A stretch of 64,000 bases of DNA from Rhodospirillales bacterium (GTDB taxonomy: Bacteria > Pseudomonadota > Alphaproteobacteria > Rhodospirillales > Casp-alpha2), in assembly GCA_017644185.1 (NCBI GenBank), contig JAEPMA010000004.1:62001-126000 (forward strand). Direction: 5' to 3'. The position numbers were made by a program, and so were the translations under genes. This document shows, in pieces, positions 7,993 through 14,814 of the stretch; positions within the stretch are counted from its first letter, which is position 1, and every line of letters begins with the position of its first letter. The notes beneath the pieces were generated by a model, which did not search any database, was not told the origin of the DNA, and was given only the letters and a program-made list of their open reading frames with translations.

Positions 7993-8091
7993 GGGGGAAA
8001 AATGGCGCGCCCCATCGAACTTTGTTCGAAAAATCAAAAAACCCGGGCGCGGGTTCGAAAAGACTGTCTTCGGGGGAAAATGGCGCGCCCG
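7993..8091. repeat. Partial direct repeat of the tRNA-Arg 3' end
   Basis: The 3' end of the tRNA and its flank (GGGGGAAAATGGCGCGCCC, 8072-8090 on the plus strand) recurs with one extra A at 7993-8012. Read on the minus strand, the second copy also keeps a GTTCGA T-loop-like stretch before the acceptor-like GGGGCGCGCCA. It is a truncated duplication of the tRNA 3' half about 78 bases downstream of the real gene. Confidence 0.6.
8028..8055 (-). terminator. Intrinsic terminator of tRNA-Arg
   Basis: On the minus strand, just past the tRNA, AACCCG (8055-8050) and CGGGTT (8045-8040) form a 6-bp stem with a CGCC loop, followed by a T-rich run. This is a standard rho-independent terminator. Confidence 0.75.
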
Positions 8092-8157
8092 GGAAGATTC
8101 GAACTCCCGACCCCTTGATTCGTAGTCAAGTACTCTATCCAGCTGAGCTACGGGCGC
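8081..8157 (-). tRNA. tRNA-Arg (anticodon ACG)
   Basis: The minus strand gives a complete 77-nt tRNA. The acceptor arm is GCGCCCG/CGGGCGC with G as discriminator and an encoded CCA, the D-arm contains AGCTCAGCTGGATAGAG, and the anticodon stem CTTGA/TCAAG encloses CTACGAA, so the anticodon is ACG. The T-arm is GTCGGGAGTTCGAATCTTCC-like with the GTTCGAA loop. ACG reads CGN arginine codons after A34 is changed to inosine. A promoter at 8188-8216 and a terminator at 8028-8055 frame it as a single-gene unit. Confidence 0.97.
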
Positions 8158-8187
8158 GCATTGGTGCCTTCGTTCCAAGGCGGCGAG

Positions 8188-8216
8188 AACCTACTCTAGA
8201 GACCCGGGCCTGACAA
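8188..8216 (-). promoter_or_regulatory. Sigma-70 promoter of tRNA-Arg
   Basis: On the minus strand TTGTCA (8216-8211) and TAGGTT (8193-8188) are separated by exactly 17 bases and lie about 30 bases before the mature 5' end of the tRNA. This is a typical alphaproteobacterial housekeeping promoter. Confidence 0.65.
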
Positions 8217-8386
8217 CCCCCGATTACGGTCTTTCCGGTGATTGTCCGGCACGCTGCCGAAGCCCTGATCAAACCCTTCCCCAGGTTCACTAAAATTAAA
8301 GATTCGCCAAGTAAAACAATCATCTTGTCGCCCCGGAAGGCATTGATTAAGATCGCTGCAACAAGGGGGACAGTTTGTGATCGATA

Positions 8387-8411
8387 TCGGCGCGGCCAAA
8401 AGTCGCGCCGA
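8387..8411. other. Hairpin in the leader before the OmpA-like lipoprotein gene
   Basis: TCGGCGCG (8387-8394) pairs with CGCGCCGA (8404-8411) around a 9-base loop, 19 bases before the start at 8430. No U-run follows. I see nothing else in the stretch from 8217 to 8386. Confidence 0.4.
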
Positions 8412-8429
8412 GCTGAATTTCCCTAAACT

Positions 8430-9608
8430 ATGAAGGGGCGGTCTTCAGGGATGAGATTTTCGGAATTCACTTCGCTACGAGTCCTCGTAGTCGGCGCGAC
8501 GCTCACGCTCGGCGCCTGCTCGTATGGAGACAACCTCCTCTGGCCGGCCGACGACGAACCGAAGACGGACCAACAGTCGCAACCGTCGCAGCAGCAGGCC
8601 GCCAATGGCGATGGCCAGGTTCAGGTCATCGGTGGCGGCCAGCCGCCGATCGGCGCCACCCAGTTTGTTCCGCCGGGCGTCACGCCGGGCGAGCCGACGG
8701 GCACCTTCGTCGGCGAAAAAGTCGTCCAGCTTCGTGAAGAACTGACCCGCCTGCAGAATTCCATCGCCCAGCAGAACGAAGAGTTGCAGCGCCTCCGGAC
8801 CGAGCTGGTCAAAAACTCGCAGCAATACCACGGCACCATCGCCGCCGTGAACTCGCGCCTGCAGGTCGGCACCACGCCGGGCAACCCGATCCTCGTTCAA
8901 CAGTTCAAGAGCGCACAGGCGGACCTCGACCGTATCGCCCAGGACATCGACAAAATGAACAACCTGACGTCCGCGGTCGCCAGCAACTCGACGCTCTCGG
9001 CATACATGGCCGAAGCCGCCCGGGCCGCGTTCTCGGTTTCCGGCGCCGTTGACGAAGACCACCGTCAGCTCGCGATCCTCGAAGACGAAGGCAACCGCAC
9101 CGCGGTTCTCATCGACCGTCTTTTGAAGGAGCTGACCTCCGACGTGCGCCGTCAGACGAACTACGTCACGACCGAGCGCGCCAACCTCAACCTGATTTCG
9201 GCCGGCATCAAATCGGGCGAGTTGTTCGGCGGCTCGCTGGTCAACCGCGCCGTGTTGCAGAATACCGGCCAGGCGAATTTCACCAACCTACCGCAGTCGA
9301 CCATGGGCCGCACCCCACTGGTGGTGATCCGCTTCGACCGTGCCGACGTGCCTTATGAGCAAGCGCTATACACCGCCGTCTCTAAAACGCTGGAACGCCG
9401 GCCGGACGCCATGTTCGATCTGGTCGCGGTGGCGCCGACCACGGGCGGGACCGCGCGCATCGCACTGAATTCCCAAAAGGCCCGCCAGCACGCCGAGAAC
9501 GTCATGCGCTCGCTGGTCGAAATGGGCCTGCCGCCGAACCGCGTTGCCGTTTCGGCGCGGACCGAGCAACAGGTCGCCAACAACGAAGTGCACCTGTACG
9601 TCCGCTGA
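8430..9608 (+). CDS. OmpA-like lipoprotein with coiled coil
   Basis: The 392-residue product begins with a short basic segment, a hydrophobic stretch (LRVLVVGATLTL) and a lipobox ending in LGAC with Cys30, so it is probably a lipoprotein. A Gln/Pro-rich linker follows, then a coiled coil around residues 90-125 (VVQLREELTRLQNSIAQQ), helical middle regions, and a C-terminal domain (VVIRFDRADVPYEQAL...NSQKARQHAENV...) with the look of an OmpA/MotB peptidoglycan-binding fold. It may tether the envelope to the cell wall. A second in-frame ATG at 8451 gives an equally good signal sequence; neither has a strong ribosome site. The specific role is unknown. Confidence 0.75.
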   Translation: MKGRSSGMRFSEFTSLRVLVVGATLTLGACSYGDNLLWPADDEPKTDQQSQPSQQQAANGDGQVQVIGGGQPPIGATQFVPPGVTPGEPTGTFVGEKVVQLREELTRLQNSIAQQNEELQRLRTELVKNSQQYHGTIAAVNSRLQVGTTPGNPILVQQFKSAQADLDRIAQDIDKMNNLTSAVASNSTLSAYMAEAARAAFSVSGAVDEDHRQLAILEDEGNRTAVLIDRLLKELTSDVRRQTNYVTTERANLNLISAGIKSGELFGGSLVNRAVLQNTGQANFTNLPQSTMGRTPLVVIRFDRADVPYEQALYTAVSKTLERRPDAMFDLVAVAPTTGGTARIALNSQKARQHAENVMRSLVEMGLPPNRVAVSARTEQQVANNEVHLYVR

Positions 9609-9654
9609 GGACCATCGAATCCGATGACCGCGCCTGAGCACATGGGATAGCGCC

Positions 9655-10146
9655 ATGGTGCAGCTTCGCGACGATATCGAACATCACGTCGTCACATGGG
9701 CGGAAGTCCATCGCGATACGCGTATTCTCGTGCGACGGCTTTTGAACAAAGGCCCGTGGCAGGGGATCGTCGCGTTGACCCGCGGGGGTCTCGTCCCCGC
9801 CGCCATCGTCGCCCGCGAAATGTCGATCCACGTCGTCGACACCCTCTGCATCACCAGCTACGACGAGCAAGTTCAGGGTCGGCTCAATATCCTGAAACAG
9901 CCGGAAGCGGCCCTCGAAAGTGGTGGGGATGGGTGGCTTCTGATCGACGATCTGGTCGACACCGGTACGACGATGAAAGCCGCCCGCGAGATTCTGCCGA
10001 AAGCACATTTTGCGACGGTCTATGCGAAACCCAAGGCGATGGACCTGGTCGACACCTACGTTCACGACATCGATCAGGAAACGTGGATTTTCTTTCCCTG
10101 GGATACCGAACCTCAATACGCTCGCCCGCTCGCCGACGGAAAATAG
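9655..10146 (+). CDS. gpt: Xanthine-guanine phosphoribosyltransferase
   Basis: The 163-residue protein matches Gpt in length and motifs: ALTRGGLVPAAIVARE near residue 40, CITSYDEQ, and the PRPP-binding loop LLIDDLVDTGTTM around residue 100, then PKAHFATVYAKP. It salvages xanthine, guanine and hypoxanthine to nucleotides using PRPP. It stands 46 bases after the OmpA-like gene, in the same direction, with no clear functional link to it. Confidence 0.92.
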   Translation: MVQLRDDIEHHVVTWAEVHRDTRILVRRLLNKGPWQGIVALTRGGLVPAAIVAREMSIHVVDTLCITSYDEQVQGRLNILKQPEAALESGGDGWLLIDDLVDTGTTMKAAREILPKAHFATVYAKPKAMDLVDTYVHDIDQETWIFFPWDTEPQYARPLADGK

Positions 10147-10244
10147 TCGCGCCCCGAAAACGTCACTTTTTGAACAAGCGCAAACCGCAATCGCCTGTCA
10201 TGCGTGTTTGATTGGTAACGCACCTTTAAATCAGGAGGAGAAAC

Positions 10245-10823
10245 ATGGCGCTGTTCCAGAAAGACCCGAACCCGATCCCATCAAAGCCATCCCCCAAGAC
10301 ACCGGCGCCGAGCTTGCTGGGCATGCCGTCGGGAGAGCACGATATTCCCAAGAAAGCCGACTCGTCGAAGACCGGTGCCGCCGACAAGGATAGCGGCGGG
10401 ACCCCTTCTGAAAGCCGGCTCATCGTCGGACCTAACATCAAGCTCAAGGGCGTCGAGATAGAGGACTGCGACACGCTGGTTGTCGAGGGTTATGTCGAGG
10501 CATCGATGGACAGCCGCGTCATCGAGATCTCCGAAACGGGGGTCTATAAGGGTACCGTTGAAATCGATACCGCGATCGTCAAAGGGCGGTTCGAAGGTGA
10601 ACTGACGGCGCGTGAGCGCCTGATCGTCCATACCACCGGCGACGTTAGTGGCAAGATTCGCTATGGCCGGCTCGCGATTGACGAAGGCGGGCGCGTTCAC
10701 GGCGATCTGGACGAACTTCAAGCCAACGCCAAGAAACCGAACAGCGCCGAAAAGTCTGACAAGAAAGACGACAAGGATACGCCAGGCGACGCCAACCGTT
10801 ACGGCGGCGAAGCGGCGGAATAA
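10245..10823 (+). CDS. Bactofilin (polymer-forming cytoskeletal protein)
   Basis: The 192-residue protein has a disordered, Pro/Lys-rich N-terminus of about 55 residues and then the bactofilin beta-helix domain: LIVGPNIKLKGVEIEDCDTLVVEGYVEAS, followed by VYKGTVEIDTAIVKGRFEGELTARERL with regularly spaced glycines and valines. The tail is Lys/Asp-rich. Bactofilins polymerise without nucleotide and organise envelope or stalk structures. The ATG is preceded by an AGGAGGAG ribosome site. No peptidase or other envelope-specific partner gene adjoins it. Confidence 0.9.
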   Translation: MALFQKDPNPIPSKPSPKTPAPSLLGMPSGEHDIPKKADSSKTGAADKDSGGTPSESRLIVGPNIKLKGVEIEDCDTLVVEGYVEASMDSRVIEISETGVYKGTVEIDTAIVKGRFEGELTARERLIVHTTGDVSGKIRYGRLAIDEGGRVHGDLDELQANAKKPNSAEKSDKKDDKDTPGDANRYGGEAAE

Positions 10824-10826
10824 ACC

Positions 10827-11018
10827 CTATTTGGACTGCAACAGGCGGTCCAAATCGGCTTCAAGTTTCTTGAGATCTTCCGGCACGGGCAGGCCCTCGG
10901 CGCGCAGCGTCGAGATCACCTGCCTGAGCCGGAACTCGATCTCGCGCAGGTCGCCCTGCTCACCCTCCATCACGTCCATCAGGTAAGCGATCTCGGCGTC
11001 CAGATCGTCGAATGCCAT
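10827..11018 (-). CDS. Small conserved-looking coiled-coil protein, unknown function
   Basis: This is a 63-residue acidic protein (MAFDDLDAEIAYLMDVMEGE...) with heptad-like spacing throughout (LREIEFRLRQVISTLRAEG, then DLKKLEADLDRLL), so it is probably an all-helical coiled coil. The AAAGGAGG ribosome site ahead of the ATG strongly supports translation. It is convergent with bactofilin, with three bases between the stop codons. I do not recognise a family. Confidence 0.7.
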   Translation of the reverse strand: MAFDDLDAEIAYLMDVMEGEQGDLREIEFRLRQVISTLRAEGLPVPEDLKKLEADLDRLLQSK

Positions 11019-11135
11019 GTGCGTGCCTCCTTTAAAATCTAAAAACTACCATATCCATCTGAAAAGACCGTTCGCAAGGTCTGGTAGTGTCGGCGCGGGG
11101 ATGGCAAAATCCGCACAACCGGGAGGACACCATCA

Positions 11136-11936
11136 ATGACCGAAACTTACGAACTCTTCGCTATTAAGTATGCTCATCACGACCGTGACGCCACCGCTAA
11201 CTTTATCGACGACTGCGACCCGCACGAAGGCAATATGCCGCTCGAGTATTATGTCTGGATCGCCATTAACGAGAACCGGACGGTGCTCATCGACACCGGC
11301 TTCAACGCCAAGGCGGCGAAGGAGCGGGGCCGCGAACTGATTCGCTGCCCGGCGGAATCGCTCAAACTCGTGGGCGCCGACGCGAACGAGATCGAAGACA
11401 TCATCATTACCCACCTGCACTACGACCATGTCGGGAATTTCGATTTGTTCCCGAAGGCGAAATTCCATCTGCAGGATAAAGAAATGCAGTTCGCGACCGG
11501 CCGCTACATGCGCCATAAGACCCTGCGTCACTCGTTCGATATCGAACACGTCGTCGGCATGGTCCGCGAAGTCTACAAGGAACGCGTGGTGTTCCATGAC
11601 GGCGACACGGATCTTTTCCCTGGCATTAAACTGCACTTCATCGGCGGTCACACCATGGGGATGCAGTCGGTCACCGTCGAGACCAAACGGGGCCGGGTCG
11701 TCGTCGCTTCGGATGCATCGCACCTCTATCACAATATGTGGGACGAAAACCCGTTCCGCACCGTCTTCAACATCGGCGACATGATGGAAGGCCACGATAA
11801 ACTCCGCGTGCTCGCGGGTGACGATCAGGACCTGATCGTGCCCGGCCACGATCCGCAGGTGCTGGATTTCTATCCCGCGCCCTCCCCGGACCTGGAAGGT
11901 ATCGTCGTTCGCCTGGACGTGCCGCCGAAGAAATAA
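11136..11936 (+). CDS. Metallo-beta-lactamase-fold hydrolase, N-acyl homoserine lactonase family
   Basis: The 266-residue protein shows the dinuclear zinc motif HLHYDH at residues 93-98, a later GGHTMG (His near 171) and an ASDASHLY segment that carries the bridging aspartate. Sequence and length fit the AHL lactonase branch (AiiA/AttM-like) of the family, which opens the lactone ring of quorum signals, although many members act on other lactones. A GGGAGGACACC ribosome site precedes the ATG. The next gene, an SDR, starts 11 bases downstream and is probably co-transcribed. No luxI or luxR gene is nearby, so the quorum-quenching role is only a family inference. Confidence 0.8.
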   Translation: MTETYELFAIKYAHHDRDATANFIDDCDPHEGNMPLEYYVWIAINENRTVLIDTGFNAKAAKERGRELIRCPAESLKLVGADANEIEDIIITHLHYDHVGNFDLFPKAKFHLQDKEMQFATGRYMRHKTLRHSFDIEHVVGMVREVYKERVVFHDGDTDLFPGIKLHFIGGHTMGMQSVTVETKRGRVVVASDASHLYHNMWDENPFRTVFNIGDMMEGHDKLRVLAGDDQDLIVPGHDPQVLDFYPAPSPDLEGIVVRLDVPPKK

Positions 11937-11947
11937 CGGGAAGCAAT

Positions 11948-12706
11948 ATGGATCTCCAACTTCGCGGCAAGACCGCACTCGTCACCGGGGCCAGCACCGG
12001 CATCGGCGCTGAAATCGCACGACAACTGTCATCCGAAGGCTGCGCCGTCACCATGCTGGCAAGACGCACCGAACTGCTGGAGAACGTCGCAGACGGGATT
12101 GAATCTTCCGGTCACGCCCGCCCCGCGATCATCAGCGCCGACCTGACGGATCGTGAACAACTGGCGGAGATCGCGGAAGCCGCACAGCCGGGCGGTCGGG
12201 CCGTCGACATTTTGATCAACGCAGCTGGCGCATCACTGCCCATCGACATGTTTGCTGACGACGCGACATGGGATGAGTCACTGGAACTCAACTTCACCGC
12301 CGTTCGGCGTCTGACACAGGCGTTATTACCGGGCATGCAGGCCCAAAAATGGGGGCGGATCATCAGTTTCTCCGGCTCAATGGAGCCGCGCGTGATCAAT
12401 GCCGCGATTTCCGCCAAGGCGGCGCTGCACCTCTGGGCCAAGGGCCTGTCGTGTCAGGTCGCCAAGGACGGCATCACCGTCAACTGCATCCCGCCCGGAC
12501 GGATCAACAGCGAACAGATACTCGAGCGCCTCTATCCGACCGAGGAATCGCGGGAAAAGTTCATCGCCGCGAACATTCCGATGGGGTATTTCGGCGACCC
12601 CGAGGATGTCGCACCCCTGGTCGCGTTTTTGGCTTCACCGCTCGCGAGCTACATCACCGGCGCCGTGATCCCGGTCGACGGCGGCATGCACTTCTTCGCG
12701 CATTAA
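11948..12706 (+). CDS. SDR family oxidoreductase lacking the usual catalytic Tyr
   Basis: The 252-residue protein has the NAD(P)-binding motif TGASTGIG near the N-terminus, LINAAG, and the C-terminal PVDGGMHF, all as in FabG-like short-chain dehydrogenases. At the catalytic site the serine is present in SFSGSM, but the expected YxxxK reads AISAK, so the lysine remains and the tyrosine is replaced by alanine. Some divergent SDRs lack this tyrosine and may not be classical dehydrogenases. It follows the lactonase-like gene by 11 bases and converges on panC. Confidence 0.8.
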   Translation: MDLQLRGKTALVTGASTGIGAEIARQLSSEGCAVTMLARRTELLENVADGIESSGHARPAIISADLTDREQLAEIAEAAQPGGRAVDILINAAGASLPIDMFADDATWDESLELNFTAVRRLTQALLPGMQAQKWGRIISFSGSMEPRVINAAISAKAALHLWAKGLSCQVAKDGITVNCIPPGRINSEQILERLYPTEESREKFIAANIPMGYFGDPEDVAPLVAFLASPLASYITGAVIPVDGGMHFFAH

Positions 12707-12718
12707 ATATCGGAAGCC

Positions 12719-13552
12719 TTAGACGGCGATATTGTCGATGAGCCGGGTCTTGCCCAGCCATGCGGCGGCGAGCACCCGCATCGGCCGGCCCGGGTTGGGC
12801 ATATCGAGGGTGTCCGCATCCCGGACGGCGACATAATCGACGCTTTTGAAGCCCGCACTTTCGAGGTGCTGGGTGGCGTCGGCGCAAGCTTCCTCTATCG
12901 CATCCCCGCTTTTCACCCGCGCCGCAACGTCGGTGATCTCTTCATGAAGCTTCGGTGCAACCGCCCGCTCGGTGTTGGACAGGTAGGTGTTTCTGGAAGA
13001 CATGGCGAGCCCGTCGCTTTCGCGGATTGTTGCGCCACCGATGATCTCAACGGGTAAATCGAGATCCCGCGCCATGGCACGGATCACGCAAAGCTGCTGG
13101 TAGTCTTTCTCTCCGAAGATCGCCACGTCCGGCATGGTCTGGATCAACAGCTTGGCGACCACCGTGGCGACGCCGATGAAAAACTGCGGCCGGAACTGGC
13201 CTTCGAGGATCTGACTGAGTCCCTGCACCTCGACCTTGGTACGGTGGTCATCCTTATACATCTGCGTGACGTCGGGCATGAAAACGAGATCGACACCCGC
13301 TTTCTTGAGCAAATCGAGATCACGCTCTTCGGTCCGGGGATAGGTCGTAAAATCCTCGTTCGGCGCGAACTGGGTCGGGTTGACGAAGATGGACACCGCG
13401 CGCCGGTCGGCGAGATCGCCCGCTTGACGGACGAGGGACATATGGCCGTCGTGCAAAGCCCCCATCGTCGGCACCAGCGATATCCGCTCACCACCCTGGC
13501 GCCACGCCCCAACCTGTTCCCGTGTTTCCGCGACAGTGCGAACGACCTGCAT
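12719..13552 (-). CDS. panC: Pantothenate synthetase (pantoate--beta-alanine ligase)
   Basis: The 277-residue protein has the PanC signatures VPTMGALHDGHMSLV near the N-terminus, SIFVNPTQFAPNEDF, and GEKDYQQL, which form the ATP and pantoate sites. It joins pantoate to beta-alanine with ATP to give pantothenate for coenzyme A. The frame is open further upstream into panB, but the ATG at 13552, four bases after the panB stop, gives the standard N-terminus. It forms a tight operon with panB. Confidence 0.96.
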   Translation of the reverse strand: MQVVRTVAETREQVGAWRQGGERISLVPTMGALHDGHMSLVRQAGDLADRRAVSIFVNPTQFAPNEDFTTYPRTEERDLDLLKKAGVDLVFMPDVTQMYKDDHRTKVEVQGLSQILEGQFRPQFFIGVATVVAKLLIQTMPDVAIFGEKDYQQLCVIRAMARDLDLPVEIIGGATIRESDGLAMSSRNTYLSNTERAVAPKLHEEITDVAARVKSGDAIEEACADATQHLESAGFKSVDYVAVRDADTLDMPNPGRPMRVLAAAWLGKTRLIDNIAV

Positions 13553-13556
13553 GCGA

Positions 13557-14372
13557 CTAATCCTTCTTCGGCACCCCGAAGCAGTGTTCAAGGCCCGGGA
13601 AGTCGCCGCTTCGCACCTCGGCGGCGTATTCCGCAACCGCCTGCTCGATCAGCTTGCCCGCATCGGCGTATCGTTTGACGAACTTCGGCGTGAAATCGGC
13701 GAACAGACCGACCATGTCCTGGGTCACGAGGATTTGGCCGTCACAGGCGGGCGAAGCGCCGATACCGATCAGCGGGACGCTGCTGCGTGCCGTGACCTCG
13801 CGGGCAACGGCCTCGACCGTGCCCTCGATCACCATGGCGAAAGCCCCGGCTTTCTCGATCGCGGCCGCGTCCCGGTAAACCTGCTGCGCACCCTCGTCGT
13901 TCTTGCCTTGAATCTTGAAGCCACCGCGGCTTTCGGCCTTCTGCGGCAGCAATCCAATGTGTCCGAGGACCGGCACGCCGGCGTTGACGATCGCAGCGAC
14001 CGTCTCCGCCATTTCCTCGCCGCCTTCCAACTTGACGGCCTGACAGCCGGTTTCGGCAACGACGCGTAAGGCCGACGCGACCGCCTGCGGTGGGTTCTGT
14101 TCATATGTGCCGTGTGGCAGGTCGACGACGACGCACGCTTTTTCCGAACCGCGCATCACCGCCTGGCCATGCGCGATCATGATATCGAGCGTCACCCCCC
14201 GCGTGGTCTCAAGGCCGTAAACGACCATCGCCAGCGAGTCGCCGACCAGAATAAGATCGCAATGCTGATCAACCCGCTTCGCCATCGGTGTGTCGTAGGC
14301 TGTCAGGCAAACGACTTTGCCCGGCCCCTTCATCGATTTGATGTCGGATGAATTTAGTCTTGGTGCTGCCAT
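13557..14372 (-). CDS. panB: 3-methyl-2-oxobutanoate hydroxymethyltransferase
   Basis: The 271-residue protein has typical PanB motifs: CLTAYDTPMAKRVD, LVGDSLAMVVYGLETT with metal-binding aspartate, and GHIGLLPQ in the middle. It makes ketopantoate from 2-oxoisovalerate and methylene-tetrahydrofolate, the first committed step of the pantothenate pathway. It is the first gene of the panB-panC operon; ketopantoate reductase is not in this window. Its upstream gap contains AT-rich DNA with DnaA-box-like sequences. Confidence 0.96.
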   Translation of the reverse strand: MAAPRLNSSDIKSMKGPGKVVCLTAYDTPMAKRVDQHCDLILVGDSLAMVVYGLETTRGVTLDIMIAHGQAVMRGSEKACVVVDLPHGTYEQNPPQAVASALRVVAETGCQAVKLEGGEEMAETVAAIVNAGVPVLGHIGLLPQKAESRGGFKIQGKNDEGAQQVYRDAAAIEKAGAFAMVIEGTVEAVAREVTARSSVPLIGIGASPACDGQILVTQDMVGLFADFTPKFVKRYADAGKLIEQAVAEYAAEVRSGDFPGLEHCFGVPKKD

Positions 14373-14509
14373 TGGATGGCTGCTCCTCTCCCCAACTCGG
14401 TATGTTCTCCCGCCGAAAAACTATCCAGAATTATTGCGCTGCACAACTGTCAAATTATGGGAATGATTTCAAAAATCTCTTTCCTACAGGGCGTTAGCGC
14501 ACATCCTTC

Positions 14510-14540
14510 TGTGGATATCTATTTGTAATAATGTGGATAG
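14510..14540. other. Two DnaA-box-like 9-mers in AT-rich DNA
   Basis: TGTGGATAT (14510-14518) and TGTGGATAG (14532-14540) each differ by one base from TGTGGATAA, the complement of the DnaA box, and their starts are 22 bases apart, about two helical turns. They lie in the AT-rich stretch 14430-14543 between panB and a small ORF. The gap 14373-14543 holds nothing else I can name. They could be a DnaA control site or chance. Confidence 0.3.
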
Positions 14541-14543
14541 ATC

Positions 14544-14690
14544 TTAGCGGGACTCTTTATTCTGACTCGAAGAACCATCCTCAACCGTTTGATTCCGCCT
14601 GCGAATCCTTGGCCTGAAAGCCCAAAACAGAATGCCCGCGAACAGGATCAGAAAAATCACCACGAAATGTTCGCGCAACAGCGCCGTCAT
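14544..14690 (-). CDS. Tiny single-helix membrane protein, CcoQ/FixQ-like
   Basis: A 48-residue ORF starts at an ATG with a strong GGAGGAG ribosome site seven bases upstream. The product begins MTALLREHFVVIFLILFAGI, has one transmembrane helix (about residues 9-25), then FWAFRPRIRRRNQ and a polar, acidic tail. A single helix followed by an FxFRP-type basic segment resembles CcoQ/FixQ of cbb3 oxidase, but no other cco genes are near, so the assignment is tentative. Another option is an unrelated small inner-membrane protein. Confidence 0.6.
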   Translation of the reverse strand: MTALLREHFVVIFLILFAGILFWAFRPRIRRRNQTVEDGSSSQNKESR

Positions 14691-14814
14691 GGGCGTCTCC
14701 TCCGGACAAGCAGCGGCCCGTTGCCGTGTTTGACAAGCCGCCCCCTCGCTCTAACTTTCAGCTCAGTCGAGCGCGGCATTCTACAGAGATTGGACGATAC
14801 ATGCGAGGACAGCA

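Noticed and set aside
7993-8091. att sites of an integrated element at tRNA-Arg
   Set aside because: Only 78 bases lie between the copies and no integrase is present; kept only as a repeat.
7885-8178. N-terminal extension of the PPOX gene reading through the tRNA
   Set aside because: The extra residues are the translation of tRNA-Arg and its flanks; the ATG at 7884 has a strong ribosome site.
14510-14540. Replication origin at the DnaA-like boxes
   Set aside because: Only two imperfect boxes, no dnaA, parA or hemE genes nearby and no other origin marks.
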